A DNA stretch of 64,000 nt from Carallia brachiata (taxonomy: Eukaryota; Streptophyta; Magnoliopsida; Malpighiales; Rhizophoraceae): the NCBI GenBank assembly GCA_021464245.1, contig JADCRB010000074.1, positions 861,020-925,019 of the forward strand, given 5' to 3'. Shown here piece by piece: positions 1 to 10,799 of this stretch; positions within the stretch are counted from its first letter, which is position 1, and the number at the start of each line of letters is the position of its first letter. The notes below the pieces were generated by a model. It saw only the letters and a program-made list of their open reading frames with translations, was not told the origin of the DNA and searched no databases. The position numbers were made by a program, and so were the translations under genes.

Positions 1-1731
1 CGCATCTGCTGATTCCTTGTCCCACTTATCCCCACTCCTATTGGCCTCCTATCATATGCGCGCACGCATTTTGATTTCTTGTACACCCTGCACAAGCTGA
101 ATTCTTCCCTTACCTGCAAAATTAACATAAAGCAAATTAATAAGCTAAGAGTGAATCTTATATTTTCTCGTTGAACATTCTGGTCTCTACGTTGTCCTGT
201 GTATATATAAAACTAAGTTTATCACATAAACTTTTTTTTTTTTTTTTTTTGAGAATTACATAAAACTAATATAATTTACTTAAAGTACGAGTTAAATTAA
301 CTCAACTTTTGATATAAATAAAAATTAAAAATTTAAGTAGAGTTTACTGTCGTAAATGAGTTATATTAAGAAAAAAAAAACTAAATAAAAGTAGCAAAAA
401 TCATATAAAATATAGCAAACTAAAGATAAAATTTTGTAAGATAAGTTTGTGCATGCATAACCATAATTTATATTTCCATTCAATTATGTCTGGAAATAAT
501 TTTGCATGTTGTGAGACCTTCTGCAGTTTGCAACTGCGAATTTTCTTGTTGAACCCTCAACCTCTTCTAAGAATTTCGCTCGATCTTGTGGCCAACCATC
601 ATTGAATTTAATGGGAAAGACTTATAACGATTCCTTTCTAACAAGATATATAATCATTATGCTGATTAGCCTTAAATGGGAAATTAAAGTAAGATCAAAA
701 GCAATTAACTCTACATGAATACAATTAATTAATTAATTAGTTGCAGGAAGCAGACAGCAAATATTTAATCAGTACCGCAGGAGTTGGAGGTGCACCGTTT
801 GAAGAGGATGCTCCGCCCTCGGATTCCATAGCTAATTTGTACTCGTTCATTTTCCAGTCTGTCTTCCGCCCGTTCGGAGCCCTTCCATTGTAGAAAACCA
901 TGGTTCGTTTGTGCCCGATCTTGCGGTCATCGGACGAGTAAACATGGCCGGGACAGCCAGTGGCTTTCCAGTACCCTAACGTCGTGAGTCTCTTCGGCCT
1001 CCCTCCTCGTGCCTCGCTTTCTTGTTTCGGAACGAAGAAAAACCATTGTTCTGGGTCTCCATAACACAAGTTCCCCGAAAATTCTGTACTCAAAAACAAA
1101 AAAAAACAGTAAAATTTTTCTGTCAAATAAAGTTTTTGAACTTAAAATCCACTTAAAAGTTCAAGTTGGTAGGTTTGATTAATACCTCCTCTTGACAGAT
1201 CCAATTAACACATAACACAAAACAATTGAATTGAAACAAGTTAAATTCATATATAAAGAACTAAATTCGAGCACGGAGAAGAGAATAAGTAGATTCTAAT
1301 ATTAAGCCAAATAAAACCCTTGGACTTAGAATCTATCTATAAAAGCTAAAGTTATTTGTGTCAGCAAAGAAAAATTGATTATTCCAAGTTTCTTGTGTCT
1401 CCAATATGCTTATAAGCATATTATTAAAAAGCCAGTATTTCCCTAACGAAAAATAGCAGAAATGATAAAATGAATGATTTAGCATACTTACGTGGAAGAT
1501 CCCATGTATTTCCCTAACGAAAAATAGCAGAAATGATAAAATGAATGATTTAGCATACTTACGTGGAAGATCCCATGGATTGAATTCATAAATATCAAGG
1601 ACGGGTATAACACGGTCCATAATCCGGTTCAGGCGATCATTCCTGCCTTCAAGCTTGTTGTGGAGATAAAACGAGACCAGCTCTTCTTCAGTTGGGTAAA
1701 AACGAAACCCAGGTGGCAAATAATCCTCCAT
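1..1731 (-). CDS. NAC domain transcription factor, NAC090-like, 3' part beyond the left edge
   Basis: Plant-specific DNA-binding transcription factor of the nucleus. Exons read on the minus strand: 1563-1731 (starts [21 protein letters not shown] subdomain A), 776-1083 ([36 protein letters not shown], subdomains C and D), and 1-113 ([15 protein letters not shown], subdomain E). Splice sites are GTAAGT/CAG, GTACTG/CAG, and phases agree (1, then 0). The protein runs off the left edge, so the C-terminal activation region is missing from this window. The short N-terminal domain and the RxFSLCRVY block resemble the NAC090/NAC036-like subgroup, which is linked to senescence and salicylate responses in Arabidopsis; this placement is inference. 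A 71-bp duplication sits on the first donor site. The ATG is preceded by a TATA box about 100 bp upstream. Confidence 0.9.
1435..1576. repeat. Perfect 71-bp tandem duplication over NAC exon 1/intron 1
   Basis: Positions 1435-1505 and 1506-1576 are identical by eye over 71 bp. Each copy holds the last codons of NAC exon 1 (PWDLP) followed by the same GTAAGT donor, so the gene has two identical donors at 1563 and 1492. Use of the distal one would add 71 nt to the exon and shift the frame of exon 2. Lack of any mismatch suggests a recent event. Confidence 0.95.
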
Positions 1732-1831
1732 ACCTATAGATATATATAACTTAAATAAAACTTGATAATACGCTTTTAATGAATAATTTCCCTCGGTGTG
1801 ATCGCTCTCTATGCACGTTAATTACCACATA

Positions 1832-1839
1832 TATTTATA
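1832..1839 (-). promoter_or_regulatory. Likely TATA box of the NAC gene
   Basis: TATAAATA on the minus strand, about 100 bp upstream of the NAC start codon, in an otherwise AC-rich stretch. Position fits a core promoter with a 5' leader of about 70 nt. Confidence 0.5.
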
Positions 1840-4620
1840 CACACGCACACGATCGAGGAGGAGCTCATGCAGACATATTGATTACACAACAATTATATGT
1901 ATTATCATGTAAGAGACGGAGAGAGGGATAAAAACGAGTGAAATGAGAAAAAGCGACGCATATGGAGTTGCTAGGAAACTTCCACGCGCCTCTGCCGAAC
2001 AAATTTTTTTTTTTTTTTTCAGAAAAATAGAAAGATAAGGGTGGTAGCCTACAATCCTATCAGAGAGTATTGTCTTTACTCTCATGATAACTTCTAAACT
2101 GTATAAATAGTTACAGTATAACTAAATGTTATAAAGGATATGAGTATGTTTAACTCCACCAAACTCCCTGACAGCTTTCAAACTTAAAATATTTAATTTG
2201 GTAACGTTCGACACTTACCATTAGACCACAACGATTGGTAGTAGCGCGGAACAAAAATTTTCATTGTGCGGCTGTTTGCTAGGTATAAATATGAATGTCC
2301 GTACCGTACATACCATTGACCTTGCACCCGTGAACTACATACTTAAGCGTTTAATTTATCTCTGAAGTTTTAGACTTCAATTTTTTTGGTCACAATTCGA
2401 ATTATTATGCAAAAGAAAATTGCTTGGGATCATTAGTTGTAATACTAATTGATGCTACCAAATAGTGTCACAATGGGTGCCAATACTACCCGGGATACAT
2501 AGTGTCACCGCTAATTACGCCTGCCAATCCTTCGTATTAAGTTATTAATTAAACCATCAAATAATGACAATAGGTTTCAAATTCTATTGAAAACTTAAGT
2601 TGAAAGTAGAAGAATTTTAAAGTTATTATCAGTTATATTATAAATTTATTTCTTTTCAATATGAGATATTTTATTCTTTAATATTTTCTCTTGACACGTG
2701 TTAGATCCGATTAGTATATGACACAAGAAAAATAGAATGAAACAGGTCAAATCCATATAAATGGGCTAAATTAATGAATACAAACAAGAAGAATAAATCA
2801 AAATTTGATATTATATCAAATACTAATAATAAATTTCAAATCCTACCAAAAGTTTAAGTTGAAAATAAGAAAATTTTAAAATTATTAAAAGTCATATTAT
2901 AAATTCATTTATTTTTAATATGAGATATTTATCCTTTAACAAAAAGATATGGAAGTCACTTTGGAGGCATTTAATAATTGAGAACTCAAATTTTTATCTT
3001 CAAGATTTTCATAACTGATTTTCAGACGGGACATAAGATTTATAGAAATGAAAAAATTACTTTTAATATAATCTATGGTTTAATAGACCTTTTAATAGAT
3101 AAAAAATAAATAAGAGAGAAAAAGCAAACTTTCCCCAAGCATCTCCAAATTAAACCCAGAAAATTTTCAAACCTGATATAGAGATGGCTAGATATGTGAC
3201 CTCATTAATTAGATACATAGGCTGCATATCACATGTTAAATATTGAAATTAACCAAAATTTGCAAACATAAAAAAAAAAAAACCTGAATTTTGAAAATGC
3301 ATAAATCCCAGTTCAGCATTCGAATGTTCGAACGCACTTACGCATCACAATTACTAGTTGGGGTCTTGCCTATAAATGCAAGTAGATGATAACCATTTAT
3401 CGCGCGCAATCCTGATTTTGATCGTGGATGTGGCATCTTATCAATCTAGTCCTTCTAGCCCCATTTGTTAGGTATTTTGTTGAGATTTTTTTTAGTCTTT
3501 TGAGTTACAATGACTTTACTTTTGTTTATTGGCCTTACAACCTTCGTTGTAACAAAAAAAAAAATGCAACTCGGAGTCTGATTTTATATTTAGAGCTTTT
3601 ACAACCTACTGAGTACCCAAGAATATCTTTCAATTGGGGTACTTACTGTGTCAATTCTTCTCGGGACCACACGCCATAACTTTAACGTAAGCTTAATTAC
3701 CTGTAATTTTTTCTTCCCCTTCTATTTCATTGTAGTACCTTCTTTTATGAACTAACTGGGGCTGAGTTAACCCGTCTTACATCGGAAGTTTTTAACGTGC
3801 GTGAGAATTTGATGTAAAAATTGTTAAATTAATTCAGATTTTGTTGTTAATTATTATTTGGATAGAATTCATATTATTTAGTTTATTTTCATTATTCGGA
3901 TAAAATTAAGATTTTATTATTACTAATATATAAAGACGTTATCAATATTATTATGTGTATTTTTTATTATTATTGTATGACATATTCAAATAATAATATA
4001 GTTTTAAATTAATTAAAATTTAACAAAAATTCTGAAATCTCAGAGACTTGGTGGAGATGACTTGGCTAGTCAAGTAGTTATATGTCCTTTAGTTATTAAT
4101 AATTGCTCGATCTGCATCACTCATATACATAAGCGGCTGTGATTAGTTGGCAAAGTTCTGGGGTTATGTAAATATGATTAAGCTATCTATTAATTGGAAC
4201 AATAAATTAGTTAGGCATCCAGTTCAGAATTTTATACTCTTACTTCTTAGCTAAGAGAAAGTTTCCTTGCGCACTTTTTAGTTGCTTCCCAGTATTTGCC
4301 GTTGAAGAGGAGTCAAGTTCCATGAGGTCATGAGATACGCTTTTATGGCAGCGTCGTGTTAAGTAATTGCGATGCAAGAATATTTTATTTGACTCTTAAT
4401 GTTGACTTCAATGGAAGCCAAGTCGAAGTCAAAACAAAAAAAAAAAATAGAAGCCAAGTCACAGAAATTTTCTTGTGGTATTAAAATTGACGGCACATGT
4501 GACGCGTTTACAGTCAAGCCTCGTCACCGGAACTAACATTTGTTTTTTTTTTTTCGGTTGTGGAGAGAAGAAAAATAAAAAATTTCTACATGATAAAAGC
4601 AGTTAGTTACCTCGAGGGCG
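1840..4620. other. AT-rich intergenic DNA with degenerate repeats
   Basis: No convincing coding exon was seen; the ORFs here are short and AT-rich. The stretch holds the direct repeat at 2571-2945 and, near 2970-3110, one copy of a dispersed repeat that recurs near 38.9, 40.55 and 44.75 kb (core like ACATAAGATTTATAGAAATG followed by a run ending in AATAGATAAA). Confidence 0.5.
2571..2945. repeat. Degenerate direct repeat, also related to NAC intron 1
   Basis: Two similar arms, about 2571-2690 and 2832-2945, share the order AATTCTA/AAATCCTA, AAGTTGAAA, ATAAATT and AATATGAGATATTT. The spacer between them (GACACGTGTTAGATCCGATT, then a GAATGAAACAGGTC-like block) resembles 1190-1290 inside NAC intron 1. 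This looks like an old dispersed element rather than functional sequence. Confidence 0.45.
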
Positions 4621-4653
4621 GCTCACATCAACTGTGTCAGCTTGCAAAAGAAG

Positions 4654-4836
4654 TCATATTCCTTGCGGAGGTGTCTCCCAAAATATGAGAGTGGAGTTTG
4701 CAGTACAACCCATGTTTGCCATGAAATCTGCACAATACTTACCTTCACGCAACGTATGTTGAAGTTGACAGCGCCATGGTAGATTGAACAATTGTCTGCA
4801 TTCACTAATAACATTTTTAACGCAGGCTAAACGCAA
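4654..4836 (-). pseudogene. Fragment of a retroelement RNase H-like domain (RVT_3 type)
   Basis: The frame reads ...SECRQLFNLPW... then HTLREGKYCADFMANMG, which matches the C-terminal signature of the plant retroelement-type RNase H domain (usual form H-x-x-REGN-x-CAD-x-x-A). Only about 60 residues remain, with no reverse transcriptase nearby, so this is a fragment of a non-LTR element or of a captured RVT_3 gene. It has no visible promoter. The family call rests on the motif alone. Confidence 0.6.
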
Positions 4837-4839
4837 GAT

Positions 4840-7725
4840 TTAATTAGGTGATGTCATCGTAATGTCACGTATAATAAAATAGTTATATATTTTTATTTTT
4901 AAATTTAAATATTTTAATAAAATTTTTATAATTCTAACTAAATGTGCAAGTGATTTGAATATGACATTAAAAAAAAAAAGCTAGAGTAGTGCAAACAAAG
5001 TACTTTTTCGTGGTTTTGCAATTTTTACTAGTTCTTGTGGATATTTTATTTAACCTAAATGCACGTTTAGTTCATTCTAATGCACATTGTGTAATTTTAA
5101 AAAAATTCAAAATTTTTTTAAAAAGTTGAAATATATGATACTTTTGAGACGTGGCCGGGCCCAATCAGAATTCTGCGTCCCCTAGTGTTTTCATTTGTAA
5201 CAATCTGTAAGTACAATATTTGTGCCTGTGCGGGTGCAGCGAGCCAACCTTTTACGCTGCAATGTTTGTGCGGGTCCAATTTCGATTCTAAATTTGCTTG
5301 CAGAACTTCCACGAATATACTAAAAAGAAGCAGATATTCAATCGTACGTGCATCCCTTGGTAATCAAGGCAAAGGCAAAAAAACTTGGCCCCGAAGAATG
5401 AGGGGGGGAAAAAAAAAAAAACCAGTGAGAAATTACTGTGTATAAGATCCTTTGCTATGAAAAAAAAAATTAAGTCTTTGGTAGTAGACCCGACTGTAAT
5501 CTTCCAAATATTTAATTGGACAGCATACATATAACAAACAAATCTATCTGCTATATAGTCCGTGAACTGAATTTTTATGTTTTGACTTTGAGTGGCACGT
5601 CAAACTGATTTGGTAAAACATTGAAGTCTAAAGAAAGAAAATTGGTTGGTCACTATTCATCTATTTTTCCACCCAAATGCAAGTGATGTGATAGACAAAC
5701 ATATATGTCAAAAAAAAAAGAAAAAAAGGATAGACAAACATATTGAATGTAAATAGTTATATAAAGTCACGAATTTGTGGCCACCTAAATAGATTAAATA
5801 ATGGTACGACTGAAAAAATGTCAAATTCTGCCACCAATTTTAGCATGCTTCCCATCATAATGCATCTAATCATTTAAATCATGGATTCGATATTTTTGAA
5901 TATGTATCTCAATATTTAAAATTTTCAGGGGGTGAGTGAAGATGTTTTTAATGGGTGATATGTGACGATAGATTTAACAATTCTGTTAAAAAAAAAAAAG
6001 AAAAAAGAAAAAAAATGGATTATGAGGCCGAAATTTGGTCCCAAAAGTCTTGGCATTTTGCTGAAGTCTATATGGTATATGCTTCCAGGGAATTTCCTTG
6101 ACATAATCGGGCAGAATAATTGCTCATTTCACACTGTTAGTTCAGCATATGCATGGACACCCCATCCGATGATTGTCGTCCTCATCCACCGTATATAAGT
6201 TGGAAAAAGCTTTTTGACTTCAGGAGTAATTTTAAAATATCAATAAACTGATATACAATATTAGGTAGTTGAATTCATTAAAATAAATAAATAAAAATTA
6301 ACAAATAATATTATATGTAATTGCAATGTTACTTGTTGATTCTTAAACAGATAAATTAATATTTAAAAGTTAATTCTTAACTTGAATTATAGGTCCGCGT
6401 TTTAATGGATTTGGTTGAATTATGCTTAAGGAGCATGCTATCCTGCACCTGTGGTTTTGTCTAGCTAGCTATATAGGCAAGCCCCGCTGGTTAAGATTCT
6501 CAAATATGTTAATTAAGTCTCAAAGACTTTGACTTGCAGTTCATTAGGAGAAACTCTCTATTGGAATCTCTTGGATGTGGGTCTCTTTGGTGGCTCCATA
6601 TCACATTGTCCTTCATTATTCACCATTGACCAAAAAACTGAATTTTGCAATGTGGGTGGGTAGGGGCGTGTGAATGGGTACATTTTCCCGTTAGTTTATA
6701 TGGGTTTTTGCTTTACAGCCTTCAATTGATTCCAAACTTCATCTTTCTAATTAACGCATTTGGTTTTGGAAAAGTCTAGGCTTTCCCCACTTGATGGCTA
6801 TATACGTAAACGTGAATCCCTCGTGAGACCCTCTAGACCATTAATTACGATACTGGTCATGTTTTCTGCTTCCCTGCCCAACATTGGAAAACATGACACT
6901 GTTCTTTGGTTTTAAATGTTTAATTGTACGCTGTACTGTGCACTTTTTTAAAAAAAAAATATTAATAAAGATGATTTACCATCTTAAAAAAAAAAAAAGA
7001 AGTAAAATAAAGAACTAAAAACTGAACATTAGATCTCTTAATTAGTGCCAACCGTCCCGCTCAGGACAGGTTCACGCTATGCACGGGACAACAATGAACT
7101 TCTTGCAATATCACTTTGAGCAAGGCTTTTGGCAACAATAATTCCACCAAGTTTTTTGTTTTTTTTAATCTGAAGTCAATGTCTGACGAATCTGTCCGGT
7201 GAAAACGGTAACGAATTTTTTTAATGAAATAATGGGTTTTGATTATTGAGTTCATTTGTGGAGCTCGGAAAAAACAACCCATCTTCAATCGCTCTGGCTT
7301 GCAATGCATGTTTTTTCAGCGACTGAGGTTTTTCTAGCGAAAGTGACGCATACCAAATAACGAAAATTGGTAGGAACAAGCGTAAAGTCATGCACGTGTT
7401 GAAGGACATTGAAATTCACGCTTGAGAGCGAAAAGTAAAAATGGCAAGACTGGGTCAATAACCCAAATATATCATTCCTTATCATTCACTTTTATTGATT
7501 TCTTTCTACACGTTTAAGATGTAATTGAATTATGATATATATAATAAAAAATATTTTTTTATTTTGATAAATTTAATACTTGTTTATGAGATTGAAATCT
7601 AAAACCTCATACTCCACACCTCCTTTACGGATTTACTGTTAAAACACTAATTATTTGTTTGGATTATTAGGATTAAAAAAAAAACTAATTATGTAATGGG
7701 GCGTCACATGTTTTATAATTCATAG
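4840..7725. other. Intergenic DNA, no gene recognised
   Basis: AT-rich with several A or T homopolymers (about 4970, 5410, 5460, 5990-6015, 6950-6995). Short ORFs exist on both strands (for example 5118-5530 and 7061-7485), but they overlap each other and show no family motif. Nothing functional could be supported. Confidence 0.45.
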
Positions 7726-7731
7726 AGTAAA

Positions 7732-7898
7732 GGGGCCCATTCATTCCCAGTCATTTAGCCCATCAGGACATAGGCCTTTAAAGCCCAATATTTTTACTTG
7801 GCAGGCCTTCAAAGGGGCTCAAGTCCATCAGCCGAACCCTAGAATGGAAGATAGCGATTTTGTGCTGGCCAGTACGACCTATAGAGGATCTCTATAAA
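7732..7898 (+). promoter_or_regulatory. Promoter of the U14 snoRNA locus: GCCCA (site II-like) elements, telo-box, TATA
   Basis: Visible elements in order: GGGCCCA near 7733, TAGCCCAT near 7757, AAGCCCAATA near 7791, a telo-box-like AACCCTAG near 7835, and TATAAATG at about 7893. In plants, site II (TGGGCY) plus telo-box combinations are the known signature of ribosomal protein and snoRNA promoters. Their position just ahead of the snoRNA cluster supports an RNA polymerase II promoter reading rightwards. Confidence 0.6.
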
Positions 7899-7909
7899 TG
7901 CTAACCTGC

Positions 7910-7943
7910 ATGGAATTGTCACCAGCGGCGGCCTTCGTCGATG
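7910..7943 (+). other. Possible first coding exon resembling the N-terminus of RHF-type RING E3 ligases
   Basis: ATG at 7910 opens MELSPAAAFVDG and then meets a GTAGGG donor inside the final Gly codon. RHF1A/RHF2A-type RING proteins carry an AAAFVEGG block near their N-terminus just before the RING, so this looks like a captured or left-over RHF exon 1. The expected next block (GIQDACDDACSICLE) was not found downstream before 11 kb. Ten residues are thin evidence, so chance is possible. Confidence 0.3.
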
Positions 7944-9061
7944 GTAGGGTTTTGTTCGTCTGTTTAGGGTTTTTCGTCATCTCTATATGGTGTGTCCTGA
8001 CCTTTAAAATCAATGGAAAATTTCCGAAATTTGTTTGTAATTTCATTGGTTTTTGGTCAAGCGCAGCCCTTAAGATCGCCTTCCTGGCAAAAAGTGGAAG
8101 CGTTTTGAGTCATAGCTGCGCAATATTAAACTCTTTTATTTTCGTGGGTTTCTCTTTGGGGTTTTCCTATTGAGATCGCCGTTTTTTTTTCCCACTCCAA
8201 TTTTCTTCATGGGCCATTTCTTTCTGGATTTGTTGCGATTTCCTGCTTTTTGCGACACTTAGATGGGTGGGTTTTCAATTGTGTTTAAATCTATTCTATC
8301 TCTGGCTGTTTCCAACTAGTGGGAGCTTCAAGTTCATTGAAAAGCTATGCGTATGGCTCATTGTCAGGTGGTGGGACACATAAATAATTGTACTTTTAAG
8401 AAGTTTGGTGCTTCAATCTCGGTTCCTTCGCGTAAAATGTGTTTTATTCAAAGGTGGTCATTTTATTGTTTTTTTGCTCTTTCATGAAATGGAAGCGGCA
8501 AGATTGATGAATTAATTAGATTTGTTAATGGCTAGTGACAGATGACTTTACTTTTATACATCATTTTCAGTTTTAAGCCTAGTGTTTTTTTTTTTATTTG
8601 AAGTACCAAAGTTGGTTTCCCTCTTTTTCTGGTTGCTTTATTATTGTGCTGATGGTTATGAGAAGATTTTGGCAAGGATGATGAATCAATTAGATGTGTG
8701 AATGGACTTGTTCCATTTTGAGCTCAATATTTGAGGCATGTAAGTTGGCTGACTTGCCAATCTTTTAGCTAGATATAATTGTTAATCTGCTATATTTTTG
8801 CTTCTTGGTGCTGAATTTGGATTGAGGTTTACTTCTTTGCTGTATGGTTTCATATTGTGCTCGTTGTTTTTTAGGCATCAAGTCTTATTGCTAAATGTTT
8901 TTCTTGTGTCGTATTTTAAACTATACTGGTTCTGTGTGGAATGTCATTATGTATGGGATAGAATTTTATGGGCATTCGGACAATGTGGGCGTTGAAAGTC
9001 ATGTTTTTTTTTTTTTAAATCTTGTTCTGTTTGTTTATTTGCATATGAAGTAGTTGTTATT

Positions 9062-9158
9062 GGATTCAATGAGGAAAATTCAAAGGCTTGTTTTTCAAAA
9101 CGTTAGCAGTGTCTGCCTATTTGCTTTCACCTTAGAGGTTTGAGGGCTTATGCACTTA
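9062..9158 (+). pseudogene. Decayed U14 snoRNA copy
   Basis: Contains CAAAGGCTTGTTTTTCAAAA and a changed CGTTAGCAGTG in place of CATTCGCAGTG. The C box is damaged (ATGAGGA), and the 3' CTTCCTTGGATGTCTGA block is absent. It lines up with the intact copies over roughly 60-70 bp. Confidence 0.6.
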
Positions 9159-9370
9159 ATTTGACTAGTCATTATTATACAAATTCATGGACAACCTTGG
9201 TTATGCTCAAGGCAATTATTTTCTTGTGGTTTAATTAAGTTATGCTTCATTCAGGCATATGATGGTTTCTGATTTTGCTAAAGTTTTACGTTGGCATTAT
9301 TCCATGCGCTGAGGTTTACCTGTGTTTATTTGGATCTTTTTTATCTTAATATGTTTGTCCTTTCTTTGTC

Positions 9371-9492
9371 TGCTGATGATGACAAATCCATAGGCTTGTT
9401 TCTCAAAACATTCGCAGTGGCTGCCCAAGAGCTTTTGCCTTAGCCAGGCTTGAGAGCTGGTGCTGCATCAACCTTCCTTGGATGTCTGAAGT
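9371..9492 (+). ncRNA. U14: U14 box C/D snoRNA, copy 1
   Basis: Box C ATGATGA at 9376-9382; the internal block ACATTCGCAGTGGCTGCC, which corresponds to the U14 element guiding 18S rRNA 2'-O-methylation; then CTTCCTTGGATGTCTGA, the hallmark U14 domain A that pairs with 18S rRNA and is needed for pre-rRNA processing. Box D CTGA is at 9486-9489. U14 acts in the nucleolus with fibrillarin, NOP56, NOP58 and 15.5K. Length is about 120 nt, in the plant range. It is separated from the next copies by spacers that are themselves similar. Confidence 0.9.
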
Positions 9493-9717
9493 CTTAATGC
9501 AATCGAGTTCACCAGTCATTTTTTTGCAGATGCAGTGAACTGCCTTTTATATTCTCTAGAATATATTTTTCTTGTGGTTTTATGTAGTAATGGTTTGTTG
9601 ACTCATCATGTTTCCTGATATTGCTCATTGTTTGTTATGAGCATTATTCTATCCATGGTGATGTTTTCCTGCGTTTAGTCAGTGTATCTTATGCTAATCC
9701 CTTTCCATTTTTGCAGC

Positions 9718-9790
9718 TGTTGATGATTGACAAATCCATAGGCTTGTTTTTCAAAACATTCTCAGTATTGCCCAAGCGCTTTTGCACTAT
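9718..9790 (+). pseudogene. Truncated U14 snoRNA copy
   Basis: The 5' half is well kept (TTGATGATTGACAAATCCAT, then GGCTTGTTTTTCAAAACATT), but the guide block reads CTCAGTATTGCC instead of CGCAGTGGCCGCC. No TTCCTTGGATGTCTGA domain or box D follows. Not expected to make a stable C/D RNP. Confidence 0.65.
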
Positions 9791-9950
9791 CACTTACACC
9801 ATGCAAATGCAGGGATACCACCTAATTTTTTTGTTTGTTGTTTTGATAGTACTATGATTCGTCTTTGCATAACGTTGTTCCTGAGTTTGCGACAAGTTGA
9901 CATTAGCATTAATCCATGTGCTGAATTGTTCTCCTGTGTTCAATTTTTTA

Positions 9951-10000
9951 TCTGTTGTTGAAGACAAATCGATAGGCTTGTTTCTGAAAACAGTCATTCG
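9951..10000 (+). pseudogene. Remnant of the U14 5' end
   Basis: TGTTGTTGAAGACAAATCGA followed by TAGGCTTGTTTCTGAAAACA matches the first 40-45 nt of U14, with box C broken (TGTTGAAGA). The sequence then passes straight into the next cassette spacer, so the 3' two thirds are deleted. Confidence 0.6.
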
Positions 10001-10032
10001 CTGAATTGTTTTATTGTATTCAATTCTTTATC

Positions 10033-10156
10033 TGTTGATGATGACAAATCCATAGGCTTGTTTCTCAAAACATTCGCAGTGGCCGCCTAAGAGCTTTCGC
10101 CTTTTGCGGGGCTGGAGAGCTAGTGCTGCTTCAATCCTTCCTTGGATGTCTGAAAC
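10033..10156 (+). ncRNA. U14: U14 box C/D snoRNA, copy 2
   Basis: Box C ATGATGA at 10038-10044, guide block ACATTCGCAGTGGCCGCC, domain A CCTTCCTTGGATGTCTGA, box D CTGA at 10150-10153. Nearly identical to copy 3, including the CTTTCGCCTTTTGCGGGG middle, and more different from copy 1. Copies 2 and 3 therefore look like the most recent duplication. Short inverted terminal pairing is weak, which is common for plant U14. Confidence 0.9.
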
Positions 10157-10263
10157 TCCTCTTTTTGGTAAAAGTTTTGCATATGCATTTCTTCATGCAC
10201 TGAATTGTTTTCTTCTGTTTTATTCTGAGCTCGTTATGCTATTCAGTTTTTAGTTCTCTAATT

Positions 10264-10387
10264 TGTTGATGATGACAAATCCATAGGCTTGTTTCTCAAA
10301 ACATTCGCAGTGGCCGCCTAAGAGCTTTCGCCTTTTGCGGGGCTTGAGAGCTGGTGCTGCACCAATCCTTCCTTGGATGTCTGAAAC
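10264..10387 (+). ncRNA. U14: U14 box C/D snoRNA, copy 3
   Basis: Box C ATGATGA at 10269-10275, guide block ACATTCGCAGTGGCCGCC, domain A CCTTCCTTGGATGTCTGA, box D CTGA at 10381-10384. Differs from copy 2 by only a few bases (for example CTTGAGAGCTGG against CTGGAGAGCTAG). It is the last U14 of the cluster; no further C/D signature could be supported to its right. Confidence 0.9.
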
Positions 10388-10799
10388 TTTTATGTGATGA
10401 TCTCTTTGTGTCCATCTGGATAATCTGGTTTTTTTTTTGTATGTTGTATTTTGTCTTCATTTGTTATTTTATTTGCTTTGGAGACATTTAGAAGAAACAT
10501 TTGCTGCATGATTATGGGATTTAGGATTTCTAAAGATGATTATTTTGTATGATCAATTTTACCTGGAACGTGTTGTCATAGGTTGGGTGTCTTCTTTGCA
10601 TTTTTCTGTTTCTCAATGGCGGAATGATGTGGACACAAAATGCAGGCACTCAGCCATAACAGTGTCGTTCTTGTTCTGAAGACCTGGATCTTGGTGGTGA
10701 CTTGTTCCTTAAATCTTATAATGTGCAGAATTGGAAATCTAGCTGGTCTGCTGCGGAGGGAGTTGTGGAATCTCAAATTAGCTTTACTTGAATGTTTTT

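Noticed and set aside
7061..7485. Overlapping minus-strand ORFs
   Set aside because: Three overlapping short frames without motif; a decayed retroelement is possible but could not be supported.
8490..8720. TGATGA words that might be C boxes of other snoRNAs
   Set aside because: No matching D box at a sensible distance and no rRNA guide block; better read as a decayed local duplication.
9371..10387. Regularly spaced repeats considered as a CRISPR-like or satellite array
   Set aside because: The repeats carry box C, guide block, 18S-pairing domain and box D of U14, and the spacers are related to each other; the genome is a plant.
10576..10776. Minus-strand ORF of 66 codons
   Set aside because: Antisense to the end of the snoRNA host locus, no motif, no splice context.
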